Shown here one piece after another: positions 8,918 to 17,105 of a DNA stretch of 64,000 nucleotides. This stretch comes from Stenotrophomonas nitritireducens. GTDB taxonomy: Bacteria > Pseudomonadota > Gammaproteobacteria > Xanthomonadales > Xanthomonadaceae. Every line of letters begins with the position of its first letter. Position 1 is the stretch's first letter. The position numbers and the translations under genes were made by a program. The stretch lies in the NCBI RefSeq assembly GCF_001431425.1, contig NZ_LDJG01000006.1, positions 1 to 64,000 on the forward strand, read 5' to 3'. Below the pieces are notes generated by a model. It was not told the DNA's origin. It saw only the letters and a list, made by a program, of their open reading frames with translations, and did not search any database.

Positions 8918-10200
8918 CGCGCGCCTGCCGTGTCCCGGCCTGGCTGACGGGGTGCGCGTTCGCGCTGCTGGGCGTTGCGCCGCCGGCACCGGCGGCGGAC
9001 AGCGCGGCATGCATGCTGCCCTTGTTGCAGCGGCTGGGCTGGCAGCTGCATGACGCCGGGATTGCCGCGCCGGTGATCCATGGCGGCGAACCCTGCCGCC
9101 GCGCGTCGCTGGACGCTGCCCGGCAGCGGGGCGATCTGCGTGCGCTGCTGCCACGCAGCTACGACAACGCCCAGCGCGAGCGCGTCTATCGCGACCTGCT
9201 CGATGATCCGGCGACCCTGTGCGCCTATGCGTTCCAGTTGGGCGAGGCGACCCGCCGTGCCGTCGCGCGCCTGCAGGACAACCGTGGCTACCGCTTCTCC
9301 GCGTTGCAGCTGGGCTGGATCGGCTTCGGCCCGCGCGGTGCGCGCGCGCAGGGCTGGCAGCGCTTCCGCAGTTTCGGTCGCGGTTACGCGCCGGTCGCCT
9401 CCAATGCCGTCGCGCTGGAAGCGTTCTACAGCGGTCAGGTGCGTTCGGAGTGCGGCGTCGGCCGCCAGGTCGCGCAGCTGGCGACGCAGCGCGAGCTGTA
9501 CGGCGACGCCGGCTTCGACCGGGAGTTCGCGCCGGGCGAACTGTCGATCGGCACCTTCCTCACCCTGCACGGCACGCCCAGCATCCTGCTTGGCGCGAAC
9601 GCGGGCGAATTCTTCGCCGATGGCAAGGCGGTGCGCACCTCGCGCCTGGGACGGCAGGCCTTCATGGGCGTGCCCGGTTTCATCGAGCATGTATTCGACA
9701 AGCGGCATCTGGACGACATCAACAACCAGGCCGAGAACTTCGTCATCGTCGACGTGAGCGCGGAGGCCGCCGAGGCGCTGGCGCGGCACGGCGGCCTCGC
9801 CCATTACGACGCTCTCAACCGGCGCCTGTGGGAACTGTCGCGGCAGATGCCGGTCCACCACGGGCGTTACTTCGAGCGGCTGCTGCACGAGCGCGATCCG
9901 GCGCTGCGCGACGCCCTGCCCGAAGCGCAGCGGCCGCTGCTGGCGCAGATGGATGCGCTGCTCGCCGACCCGGTCTATCGCGGCATGATGCTCTACGTGC
10001 ATCCCAAGGGCGTCAGGCCGCTGGGCTACCACGTCGCGCGCCTGCTCGACCGCAACCCGCGCACGCCGTACAGCATCGACCTGGCCCTGCACAATCTGCA
10101 CACCACGCTGTTCCGGCGCTGGCTGCAGGCGCAGCTGCGCGACTGCGCGGCGCGAACCGCTTACATCGACCAACGAGGTGGAACATGGAACTGGGCATGA
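8914..10200 (+). CDS. Secreted protein with similarity to Tgl-type transglutaminase motifs
   Basis: Predicted exported protein of 428 residues with a signal peptide (about 1-28). No standard family is obvious. A central segment contains Glu179-Cys180 (SECGVGRQ), followed at distance by QAENFVIVD with Glu274. From memory, Bacillus Tgl, a protein-glutamine gamma-glutamyltransferase, uses Glu-Cys in a FEC motif and a Glu in QGEN. The spacing of intermediate E, G and F residues also looks similar. This is an inference, not an alignment result. The GTG start overlaps the upstream lipoprotein stop by 4 bp, and the 3' end overlaps gnd by 16 bp, so it sits in the middle of a compact operon. Other papain-like cysteine folds remain possible. 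Confidence 0.5.
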   Translation: MTRACRVPAWLTGCAFALLGVAPPAPAADSAACMLPLLQRLGWQLHDAGIAAPVIHGGEPCRRASLDAARQRGDLRALLPRSYDNAQRERVYRDLLDDPATLCAYAFQLGEATRRAVARLQDNRGYRFSALQLGWIGFGPRGARAQGWQRFRSFGRGYAPVASNAVALEAFYSGQVRSECGVGRQVAQLATQRELYGDAGFDREFAPGELSIGTFLTLHGTPSILLGANAGEFFADGKAVRTSRLGRQAFMGVPGFIEHVFDKRHLDDINNQAENFVIVDVSAEAAEALARHGGLAHYDALNRRLWELSRQMPVHHGRYFERLLHERDPALRDALPEAQRPLLAQMDALLADPVYRGMMLYVHPKGVRPLGYHVARLLDRNPRTPYSIDLALHNLHTTLFRRWLQAQLRDCAARTAYIDQRGGTWNWA

Positions 10201-11099
10201 TCGGGCTGGGGCGCATGGGCGCCAACATGGCGCAGCGCCTGCACCTTGGCGGCATCGCCGTGACCGGCTTCGACCCCGGGCAGGAAGCGCGCGAGCGGCT
10301 GGCCGCCACCGGCGTGGCCACGGCGGCGACGCTGGAAGCGCTGGTGCAGGCGTTGCCCGCACCGCGCACGCTGTGGCTGATGGTGCCGGCCGGCGCGGTC
10401 GATCCGCTGCTGGAACAGCTGCTGCCGCTGTTGTCGCCCGGCGACCTGGTCGTGGACGGCGGCAACTCCTGGTACCGCGATTCGCTGCGGCGCGCCCAGC
10501 GCTGCCGGCAGGCGCAGGTGGCGTTCATCGACTGCGGAACCAGTGGCGGCGTCTGGGGCCTGCAGGAAGGTTATTGCCTGATGCTGGGCGGCGAGGAGGA
10601 GGCGATGGCGCGGCTGCGGCCGGCGCTGGAGGCGCTGGCGCCTGCCGCGGATCGCGGCTGGGCGCACGTCGGGCCGACCGGTGCCGGGCATTTCTGCAAG
10701 ATGGTCCACAACGGCATCGAGTACGGAATGATGCAGGCCTACGCCGAAGGCTTCGCGCTGATGCAGAAGAAGCAGGAGTTCGCGCTGGACCTGGCGCAGG
10801 TGGCCGAGGTATGGCGCCACGGCAGCGTGGTGCGCTCGTGGCTGCTCGACCTCGGTGCCGACGCGCTGCGGCGCAATCCGCAGCTGGAAGGCATCGCGCC
10901 CTACGTGCAGGATTCCGGCGAGGGCCGCTGGACGGTCAGCGAGGCGATCGAGCTGGATGTGCCGGCACCGGTGATCACGCTGTCGCTGCTCGAGCGCCTG
11001 CGCTCGCGCGAATCCAATTCCTTCGCCGACCGGATGCTGGCGCAGATGCGCAGCGGCTTCGGCGGACATGCGGTGAAGGCGGCCAACGATGGCGAATGA
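10185..11099 (+). CDS. gnd: 6-phosphogluconate dehydrogenase, short (about 300 aa) form
   Basis: Oxidative decarboxylation of 6-phosphogluconate to ribulose-5-phosphate (pentose phosphate pathway). The 304-residue protein is of the short Gnd type that often prefers NAD. The dinucleotide-binding motif is GLGRMGANMA (7-16). The substrate and catalytic segments DGGNSWYRDS, CGTSGGVWG and GPTGAGHFCKMVHNGIEYG are intact. ATG 10185 has a strong GAGGTGG ribosome site and lies inside the end of the preceding gene. It overlaps the alternative upstream start of the BON gene, so translation in this cluster is probably coupled. Confidence 0.95.
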   Translation: MELGMIGLGRMGANMAQRLHLGGIAVTGFDPGQEARERLAATGVATAATLEALVQALPAPRTLWLMVPAGAVDPLLEQLLPLLSPGDLVVDGGNSWYRDSLRRAQRCRQAQVAFIDCGTSGGVWGLQEGYCLMLGGEEEAMARLRPALEALAPAADRGWAHVGPTGAGHFCKMVHNGIEYGMMQAYAEGFALMQKKQEFALDLAQVAEVWRHGSVVRSWLLDLGADALRRNPQLEGIAPYVQDSGEGRWTVSEAIELDVPAPVITLSLLERLRSRESNSFADRMLAQMRSGFGGHAVKAANDGE

Positions 11100-11118
11100 C
11101 GGCCGCCGGAGCCGGGCG

Positions 11119-11466
11119 ATGAAGGCCGCGCGATCATGGGTGCTTTGCGGCGGATGGCTGTGGGGCCTGTCGGCCGCGTCGCCGCTGCAGGCGCAGGAGC
11201 CGCCCGCGCCGCCGCAGGCGCCGGTCCCGGGGCAGATGGGCGATGCGTGGATCACCACGCGGATCCGCGCGGCGCTGGTGCCGCTGCAGCGCGACGGCAA
11301 CGCCGACGTGCGCGTAAGCACCACGGAGGGCATCGTCACCCTGGAAGGGGCGGTCGACAGCCGGATCACGTACGACCAGGTCGTGGAACTGGCGGGCCGG
11401 GTCAAGGGCGTGCGCGGCGTGGACGCGCAGGCGCTGCAGACCGGCGCGATCGCGCCGCATCCGTGA
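11119..11466 (+). CDS. BON-domain periplasmic protein
   Basis: Predicted 115-residue exported protein with one BON domain, a module found in OsmY-like envelope proteins and thought to bind phospholipid or other envelope partners. The signal peptide ends near PLQAQ, followed by a short Pro/Ala linker. The BON core runs from DAWITTRIRAAL through VRVSTTEGIVTLEGAVDS to VKGVRGVDA. ATG 11119 is chosen because it opens the signal peptide and has GGAG upstream; an earlier in-frame ATG (11089) would overlap gnd and put charged residues before the signal. Confidence 0.85.
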   Translation: MKAARSWVLCGGWLWGLSAASPLQAQEPPAPPQAPVPGQMGDAWITTRIRAALVPLQRDGNADVRVSTTEGIVTLEGAVDSRITYDQVVELAGRVKGVRGVDAQALQTGAIAPHP

Positions 11467-11659
11467 CGGCCGCAGCCGTGCTGCCGCGTTCACTCCGCTG
11501 GCGAATCATGCAATGCTTGCGCGCCGGTTCGCATGCACCCGGCCGGCTCCGGACCCGGGGGAACCGCGCCCGCGGCGATGCACGCGGACGGCCATGTGTC
11601 GCCGGGAACCTGTTTACGTTCATCCCGGTCTTCGGGCCGGCCCCAGGCAAGGAATGAGG

Positions 11660-13465
11660 ATGGCCTATCGATTCACCGACGAGGGCTGGGACCGCTGGCG
11701 TTTCGCCGGCCTGGGACTGGCCGCGCTGCTGATCGTCGTGGTGCCTTCGCTGCTGCTGCTGCAGATTTCGCGCGACAGCGTCAATGCCGCCAACTGGGTG
11801 GCGCATACCCAGGCGGTGAGCGCGCGGCTGTACATCCTGCAGGCCGACATCCGCGACGTGGAGTCGGCCGCGCTGACCCTGTCCAAGGGAGTGGAATCGG
11901 ACGCGCTGCGGCAACGCCTGCGGCGCGCCGACCATGTCGCCGACACGCTCCATGAACTGTCCGGGCTGGTCAGCGACAGTCCCGAGCAGCTGGTGCGGAT
12001 CGGGCGCGTCAGTTCCATGCTGGAGCGGCGCATGGCGCTGGCCAAGGAGATCGCGGTCACTCCGGAATCGCTGCGCCAGCGCGAGCTGATCGAGGAGATG
12101 ACGTTCAGCTATCCGGTGCGCGAGATCGCGATCGAGCTGCAGAAGCACGAGGACGAGCTGCTGGCCCGGCGCATCGCCGCCGCGCACAAGCAGCAGCGCC
12201 TGTCGACGATCGTGACCTGGAGCACGCTGGCGGCGCAGCTGCTGCTGCTGGGCCTGGTGCTGTGGCTGCTGAAGCGGCAGATCGGCCGCCGCACGCGCGC
12301 GGAACAACGCATGCTGCAGGCCAGCGCCCGCGCCAGTTCGGTGCTGCAGACCGTGCGCGAGCCGATCGTGCTGCTCGATGGCGAGCAGCGCATCGTCCTG
12401 CACAACGCCGCCTTCGCCGAGCTCTATGGCGTGGAGGACGACGATGCCAACGGCCAGCCGCTGCAGTCCATCGGCGACGGCGCCTGGGCTGACGACATCG
12501 TCCGCCAGCGCCTGGCCGACGTGCTGCTGCGCGGCCGCGAGCTGTGGGACTACGAGCATGAACAGCGCAGCGTCGACGGCCTGGTGCGCATCATGCTGGT
12601 CAATGCCCGGCGCATGCCGCTGCCCGACAGCGACGACGAAGTGGTGTTGATGACGGTCAGCGACGTCACCCTGCAGCGCGCCGTGCAGCTGCGCGTGGAG
12701 GAACTGAACCGGCAGCTGGAAGGTAAGGTCGAACAGATGGCCGAGGTGAACCGCGAGCTGGAGGCGTTCAGCTATTCGGTCTCGCACGACCTGCGCGCTC
12801 CGCTGCGCCACGTGGCCGGGTTCTCCGACAAGCTGGCGCGGCACCTGGGCGAGGGCGCGGACGAGAAATCGCGCCACTACCTGCAGGTGATCGGCGACTC
12901 GGCGCGGCGCATGGCCGCGCTGATCGACGACCTGCTGGTCTATTCGCGCCTGGGCCGCGGCGCGATGCGCCTGCAGGCGGTTGACATGCAGTCGCTGGTC
13001 GCCGACACCCGCGCGCTGCTGGATTCCAACCTGCGCGCCGAGACCGGCGCGGACGCCGCGGTGCGTGACGTCCACTGGAACGTCGGCCCGCTGCCGGTGC
13101 TGGTGGCCGACGAGAACATGATGCGCCAGGTGTGGCTGAACCTGCTCGGCAACGCGGTGAAGTACACCGCCGGGCGCGAACATGCCGTCATCGACGTGTC
13201 CGCGCAGCAGCTGCCCGACGGCAGCCAGCAGTTCAGCGTGCGCGACAACGGCACCGGCTTCGACATGCAGTACGCCGGCAAATTGTTCGGCGTGTTCCAG
13301 CGGCTGCACAAGGCCAGCGACTATCCGGGCACGGGCATTGGCTTGGCCAGCGTGCGCCGCGTGCTCACCCGCCATGGCGGCCGCATCTGGGCCGAGGCCC
13401 AGGTCGACCAGGGCGCCACCTTCCATTTCATCCTTCCACCCCCTGCGCCCGACGCGCACAGCTGA
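11660..13465 (+). CDS. Membrane sensor histidine kinase (CHASE3-like, PAS, HisKA, HATPase)
   Basis: Sensor kinase of 601 residues. TM1 is about residues 16-36 and TM2 about 184-205. They enclose an all-helical periplasmic region with the layout of CHASE3 sensors. A PAS domain follows (about 222-340), then a short coiled coil, the phosphoacceptor H376 in SYSVSHDLRAPLRH, and an ATPase domain with the N-box NLLGNAVKY and glycine boxes (DNGTGF, GTGIGLA). ATG 11660 has AAGGA six bases upstream; the ATG at 11654 is too close to it. The two genes downstream are a receiver and a receiver-kinase hybrid, so these three likely form one phosphorelay. The signal sensed is unknown. Confidence 0.9.
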   Translation: MAYRFTDEGWDRWRFAGLGLAALLIVVVPSLLLLQISRDSVNAANWVAHTQAVSARLYILQADIRDVESAALTLSKGVESDALRQRLRRADHVADTLHELSGLVSDSPEQLVRIGRVSSMLERRMALAKEIAVTPESLRQRELIEEMTFSYPVREIAIELQKHEDELLARRIAAAHKQQRLSTIVTWSTLAAQLLLLGLVLWLLKRQIGRRTRAEQRMLQASARASSVLQTVREPIVLLDGEQRIVLHNAAFAELYGVEDDDANGQPLQSIGDGAWADDIVRQRLADVLLRGRELWDYEHEQRSVDGLVRIMLVNARRMPLPDSDDEVVLMTVSDVTLQRAVQLRVEELNRQLEGKVEQMAEVNRELEAFSYSVSHDLRAPLRHVAGFSDKLARHLGEGADEKSRHYLQVIGDSARRMAALIDDLLVYSRLGRGAMRLQAVDMQSLVADTRALLDSNLRAETGADAAVRDVHWNVGPLPVLVADENMMRQVWLNLLGNAVKYTAGREHAVIDVSAQQLPDGSQQFSVRDNGTGFDMQYAGKLFGVFQRLHKASDYPGTGIGLASVRRVLTRHGGRIWAEAQVDQGATFHFILPPPAPDAHS

Positions 13466-13476
13466 GGTCCACCCGC

Positions 13477-13917
13477 ATGAGTCCGCTCCGTACCATCCTC
13501 ATCGCCGAAGACAGCCCCGCCGACGCCGAAATGGCGATCGACGCGCTGCGCGACGCGCGCCTGGCCAATCCCATCGTGCACGTGGAGGACGGCGTGGAAG
13601 CGCTGGATTTCCTGATGCGCCGCGGCGTCTACGCCAACCGCGAAGAAGGCCTGCCGGCGGTGCTGCTGCTGGACATCAAGATGCCGCGCATGGACGGGCT
13701 GGAAGTGCTGCAGCGTATCCGCGCCGAAGACGAGCTCAAGCGCCTGCCGGTGGTGATCCTGTCCTCCTCGCGCGAAGAGAGCGACCTGGCGCGCAGCTGG
13801 GACCTGGGCGTCAACGCCTACGTGGTCAAGCCGGTGGACGTCGACCAGTTCTTCAACGCGGTCAAGACGCTTGGCACCTTCTGGGCGGTCATCAACCAGG
13901 CCCCGGAGCTGGAGTAA
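13477..13917 (+). CDS. Stand-alone response regulator receiver (Rcp1-like)
   Basis: Single-domain receiver of 146 residues without an output domain. The acidic pocket (EDSPAD), phosphoacceptor D66 in LLLDIKMPRMDG, Ser/Thr region (LSSSREE) and K118 (VVKPVD) are all present. The long loop before beta-3 (RRGVYANREEGLP) is typical of Rcp1-type receivers paired with bacteriophytochrome-like kinases. It lies 11 bp after the kinase and 6 bp before the hybrid gene. It is a likely phosphate shuttle between them, or acts through protein contacts. Confidence 0.92.
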   Translation: MSPLRTILIAEDSPADAEMAIDALRDARLANPIVHVEDGVEALDFLMRRGVYANREEGLPAVLLLDIKMPRMDGLEVLQRIRAEDELKRLPVVILSSSREESDLARSWDLGVNAYVVKPVDVDQFFNAVKTLGTFWAVINQAPELE

Positions 13918-13923
13918 GCCGCC

Positions 13924-15444
13924 ATGCCCAACAAAGGGACACCGTTGGGTCCGCTGCGCATCCTGCTGGTCGAGGACTCGGCCGAGGACGCGGAACTGCT
14001 GTGCGACCAGATGCTCGAGGCCGGGCTGGAAGGCAGCTTCGAACGGCTCGACAGCGAGGCGGAGATGCGCGCGCTGCTGGCGCGGTGGACGCCGGACATC
14101 GTGCTTTCCGACCTGAGCATGCCGGGCTTCTCCGGCTACCAGGCGTTGCGCATCCTGCGCGAACTGCACCCGCAGGTGCCCTTCATCTTCGTCTCCGGGA
14201 CGATGGGCGAGGAGACCGCGGTGCAGGCGCTGCACGAGGGCGCCAACGACTACATCATCAAGCACCAGCCGGCGCGCCTGCCCTCGGCGGTGGCGCGCGC
14301 CATCCGCGAGGCGCGGCGCGAGATGGAGCGGCTGCGGGTCGAGGACGAGCTGATGCGCGCGCAGCGGCTGGAAAGCCTGGCCCTGCTGGCCGCGGGCCTC
14401 AGCCACGACCTGCGCAACATCCTGCAGCCGCTGCTGATCGTGCCGGACCTGATCCGCGACCGCAGCGACGACCCAAAGGTGGTGCGGCTGGCCGACGTGA
14501 TCGCCGAATGCGGGCGGCGCGGCCACGAAATGGTCGAGTCGATGCTGTCCTTCGTGCGCGGCTCGCGCCTGCCCAGCGAGCGCATCGTCCTGCAGCGCCT
14601 GTTCCAGGCGGTGGGAATGCTGCTCAAGAGCAGCCTGCCGGGCAACGTCGACCTGCACCTGGAGGTGCGCGACGACCGCATGGCGGTGGAAGGCAACTAC
14701 ACCGAACTGCAGCAGGTACTGCTCAACCTGGCGTTGAACGCGATCCAGGCCATGCCCGATGGCGGGCGCCTGAGCCTGCTGGCCGAGCGCGCTGCCGGCG
14801 CCGATGGCGAGCGCCTGCGCATCCGTGTGCAGGATGAAGGCGTCGGCATGGACGAGGCGACCGTGAAACGGCTGTTCAGCCCGTTCTTCACCACCAAGGC
14901 CGGCGGGACCGGGCTGGGGCTGGTGTCGTGCAAGCGCATCGTGGAAAGCCTGGACGGAAGCATCGCGGTTTCCAGCCGGCCGGGCGAGGGCACGCGCTTC
15001 GACCTGCTGCTGCCGCTGCATGCCGCGGCGGGAGAGCGCAAGGACGGTGCGATGCCGGCGACGCCGGCCGGCCGGGGCCGGCGGATACTGGTGGTGGACG
15101 ACGAGGCCACGCGCCTGTCGCTGCTGGGCAACGCGCTGGCCAGCCAGGGCTACCGCCTGCGGCTGGCGGCCGATGGCGCCGCGGCGATGCGCCACCTGCA
15201 GGAAGCGGGGATGCCGGACGTGGTGCTGGTGGACAGCGGCATCCCGCTGTTGTCCGCCGGGCAGCTGCTGACCGAGATGCAGGACATGGGTTACCGCGGT
15301 CCGGCCATCGTGCTGGAGGAGAACGGCGACGAGGCGTTTGCCGATGGCCTGGCGCCATCGGGGATCAGCGTGCACGTGCTGCCGCGCCCGCTGGAAATGC
15401 AGCGTGTGTTCCGCGCCGTGGCCGACGCGCTGGGCACGGGGTGA
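13924..15444 (+). CDS. Hybrid protein: receiver - histidine kinase - degenerate receiver
   Basis: Cytosolic 506-residue protein with no membrane segment. Receiver 1 (about 10-130) is intact, with D63 (VLSDLSMPG) and K113 (DYIIKHQ). The kinase has H161 in LSHDLRNILQP and a complete ATPase domain (LNLALNAIQAM, DEGVGM, GTGLGL). A C-terminal receiver follows (ILVVDDEATRLS, VVLVDSGIP). Its conserved Lys position reads VLPRPLE, so Arg replaces Lys, and it may be a pseudo-receiver or act without phosphorylation switching. The first receiver probably takes phosphate from the upstream kinase or the stand-alone receiver. No DNA-binding output exists in the operon, so the final target lies elsewhere. 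Confidence 0.88.
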   Translation: MPNKGTPLGPLRILLVEDSAEDAELLCDQMLEAGLEGSFERLDSEAEMRALLARWTPDIVLSDLSMPGFSGYQALRILRELHPQVPFIFVSGTMGEETAVQALHEGANDYIIKHQPARLPSAVARAIREARREMERLRVEDELMRAQRLESLALLAAGLSHDLRNILQPLLIVPDLIRDRSDDPKVVRLADVIAECGRRGHEMVESMLSFVRGSRLPSERIVLQRLFQAVGMLLKSSLPGNVDLHLEVRDDRMAVEGNYTELQQVLLNLALNAIQAMPDGGRLSLLAERAAGADGERLRIRVQDEGVGMDEATVKRLFSPFFTTKAGGTGLGLVSCKRIVESLDGSIAVSSRPGEGTRFDLLLPLHAAAGERKDGAMPATPAGRGRRILVVDDEATRLSLLGNALASQGYRLRLAADGAAAMRHLQEAGMPDVVLVDSGIPLLSAGQLLTEMQDMGYRGPAIVLEENGDEAFADGLAPSGISVHVLPRPLEMQRVFRAVADALGTG

Positions 15445-15622
15445 GACGCCAGGAGCCCGCGTAGGGAAGCCGCGAACGAGCAGCGCAGGCAACAGCCGCG
15501 AGTTCGCGTTCCTGCTTCCGCCCTGCCTGGTTGCTGGTTTCTCTCCACTGGTTCCTGGCCCGAAGCCCTATCATGTGCGTCCCCAATCCGACGCGGCGAG
15601 CCGCCGCGACAAGCCGAAGCCG

Positions 15623-16111
15623 ATGACGACCGTGCTACTGAGCCTGGGCAGCAACCTGCACCCGCAACACCATCTGCAGGCGGCGGTACGGGTATTGCGC
15701 GAGCGCTTCGGCCGGATCGCCGTTTCCCCGGCCTACCGCACGCCGGCGGTGGGCTTCGACGGCCCGGATTTCCTCAACAACGCGGTGATGCTGGATACCG
15801 GCCTGCCGCTGGCGGAACTGGACGACTGGCTGCACGCGGTCGAGGACGCGCACGGGCGCGACCGCAGCGGGCCGCGTTTCAGCGACCGTACCCTGGACAT
15901 CGACGTCGTGTACTACGGCGACCTGGTGGTGGAAGGCCCCGGCCACCTGCGCATTCCTCGGCCCGAACTGAAGCACGCCTTCGTGCTCAAGCCGTTGGCC
16001 GACATCGCGCCGGATTTCATCGACCCGGTCCGCGGCCTGAGCCTGCGGCAGATGTGGCAGGCGCATCCGCAGCACGGCGACGCATTCGATACCGTCGAAC
16101 TGGCGGACTGA
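15623..16111 (+). CDS. folK: 6-hydroxymethyl-7,8-dihydropterin pyrophosphokinase
   Basis: HPPK transfers pyrophosphate from ATP to 6-hydroxymethyl-dihydropterin in folate synthesis. The 162-residue protein begins with LLSLGSNL and carries the signature DRTLDIDVVYYGD, whose two Asp bind magnesium. The IPRPELKHAFVLKPL segment also matches the family. ATG 15623 has a GAAGCC stretch upstream. A pteridine reductase is convergent just downstream, so two pterin enzymes face each other across a cluster of GTAG palindromes. Confidence 0.96.
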   Translation: MTTVLLSLGSNLHPQHHLQAAVRVLRERFGRIAVSPAYRTPAVGFDGPDFLNNAVMLDTGLPLAELDDWLHAVEDAHGRDRSGPRFSDRTLDIDVVYYGDLVVEGPGHLRIPRPELKHAFVLKPLADIAPDFIDPVRGLSLRQMWQAHPQHGDAFDTVELAD

Positions 16112-16145
16112 CCCGCCGCCAAGGCGGCGGCGCGACCGCCTTCGT

Positions 16146-16258
16146 GTAGAGCGGGGCAGAGCCCCGCTGGAGCCCTCCGGTGAAGCCCGGCCGGGCGTTG
16201 CCCGGCGCTACAACGCCGCAGCAGTCGATTTCCCGGTAGAGCGGGGCACAGCCCCGCT
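16146..16258. repeat. Cluster of three GTAG-type extragenic palindromes
   Basis: Three short palindromes lie between the convergent folK and pteridine reductase genes. They are GTAGAGCGGGGC-type at 16146-16168, an inverted GCCGGGCG...CGCTAC copy at 16190-16211, and a second GTAGAGCGGGGC copy at 16236-16258. They match the REP/SMAG type known from Stenotrophomonas and relatives: an imperfect hairpin with GTAG at one end. Confidence 0.85.
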
Positions 16259-16313
16259 GGGGCCTTCCCGGTAAAACCCGGCCGGACATCGGCACGACGC
16301 CGGCGGCCAACGT

Positions 16314-17051
16314 TCAGGTCAGCGTGCGCCCACCGTCCAGCCGCAGCGTCTGCCCGGTGATGTAGCCGGCGTCGTCGAGCAGCCAGCGCACCGCTGCGGC
16401 GATCTCGTGCGGCGTGCCGGTGCGCGCCATCGGCGTGCGCTCCATCAGCGCCTGCTTGGCCGCCTCGCTCTTGCCCTGTTCCGGCCACAGGATCGCGCCG
16501 GGTGCCACGGCGTTCACCCGCACGTGCGGCGCCAGTTCCAGCGCCAGCGAGCGGGTGGTCATCTCCAGCGCGGCCTTCGCCGCCGAATAGGCCGGGTGAT
16601 CGCGCAGCGGCTGGGTCGCGTGCAGGTCGGTCAGGTTGACGATGGCGCCGCGCTGCCGGCGCAGGTGCGGGGCGGCGGCCTGGGCCAGGAAGAACGGCGC
16701 GCGTGCGTTGACCGCGAACAGCTCGTCCCACTGTTCCACCTGCACCTGCCCGAACGGCGTGGGGAAGAAATTGGAAGCATTGTTGACCAGCGCGTCGAGC
16801 CGGCCGAAATGCGCCACCACCTCCTCGACCAGCTCCGCCAGCGCCTGCGCGTCGCGCAGGTCGGCCTGTACCGCCAGCACGCTGCCGGGGCGCTCGCTTT
16901 CCAGGTCGAAGGCCAGCGCCTGCAATTCCTCGCCCGACTGGTGCGCATGCAGGGCCAGCCGGTAGCCATGGCCGTGCAGGTGGCGGGCGATGACCGCACC
17001 GATGCGGCGCGCGCTGCCAGTCACCAGGGCCACCCGTTGCGGATCCGTCAT
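16314..17051 (-). CDS. Pteridine reductase (PTR1/FolM-like short-chain dehydrogenase)
   Basis: Predicted NADPH-dependent reductase of dihydropterins or dihydrofolate. The 245-residue SDR protein has the cofactor motif TGSARRIG, with the Arg pair typical of NADPH use in PTR1/FolM proteins. It also has NNASNFF, the catalytic YSAAK pair and the C-terminal LRLDGGRTLT. ATG 17051 opens the conserved core directly. It is convergent with folK and divergent from a MidA-like methyltransferase 54 bp away. Substrate is inferred from family features and the folK neighbour; a generic SDR cannot be excluded. Confidence 0.85.
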   Translation of the reverse strand: MTDPQRVALVTGSARRIGAVIARHLHGHGYRLALHAHQSGEELQALAFDLESERPGSVLAVQADLRDAQALAELVEEVVAHFGRLDALVNNASNFFPTPFGQVQVEQWDELFAVNARAPFFLAQAAAPHLRRQRGAIVNLTDLHATQPLRDHPAYSAAKAALEMTTRSLALELAPHVRVNAVAPGAILWPEQGKSEAAKQALMERTPMARTGTPHEIAAAVRWLLDDAGYITGQTLRLDGGRTLT

Positions 17052-17105
17052 CTGCGTTTTCCTCGCTCGGCTATCCTGTGCATTGTCCCCGCAAACCGCC
17101 GTCCC

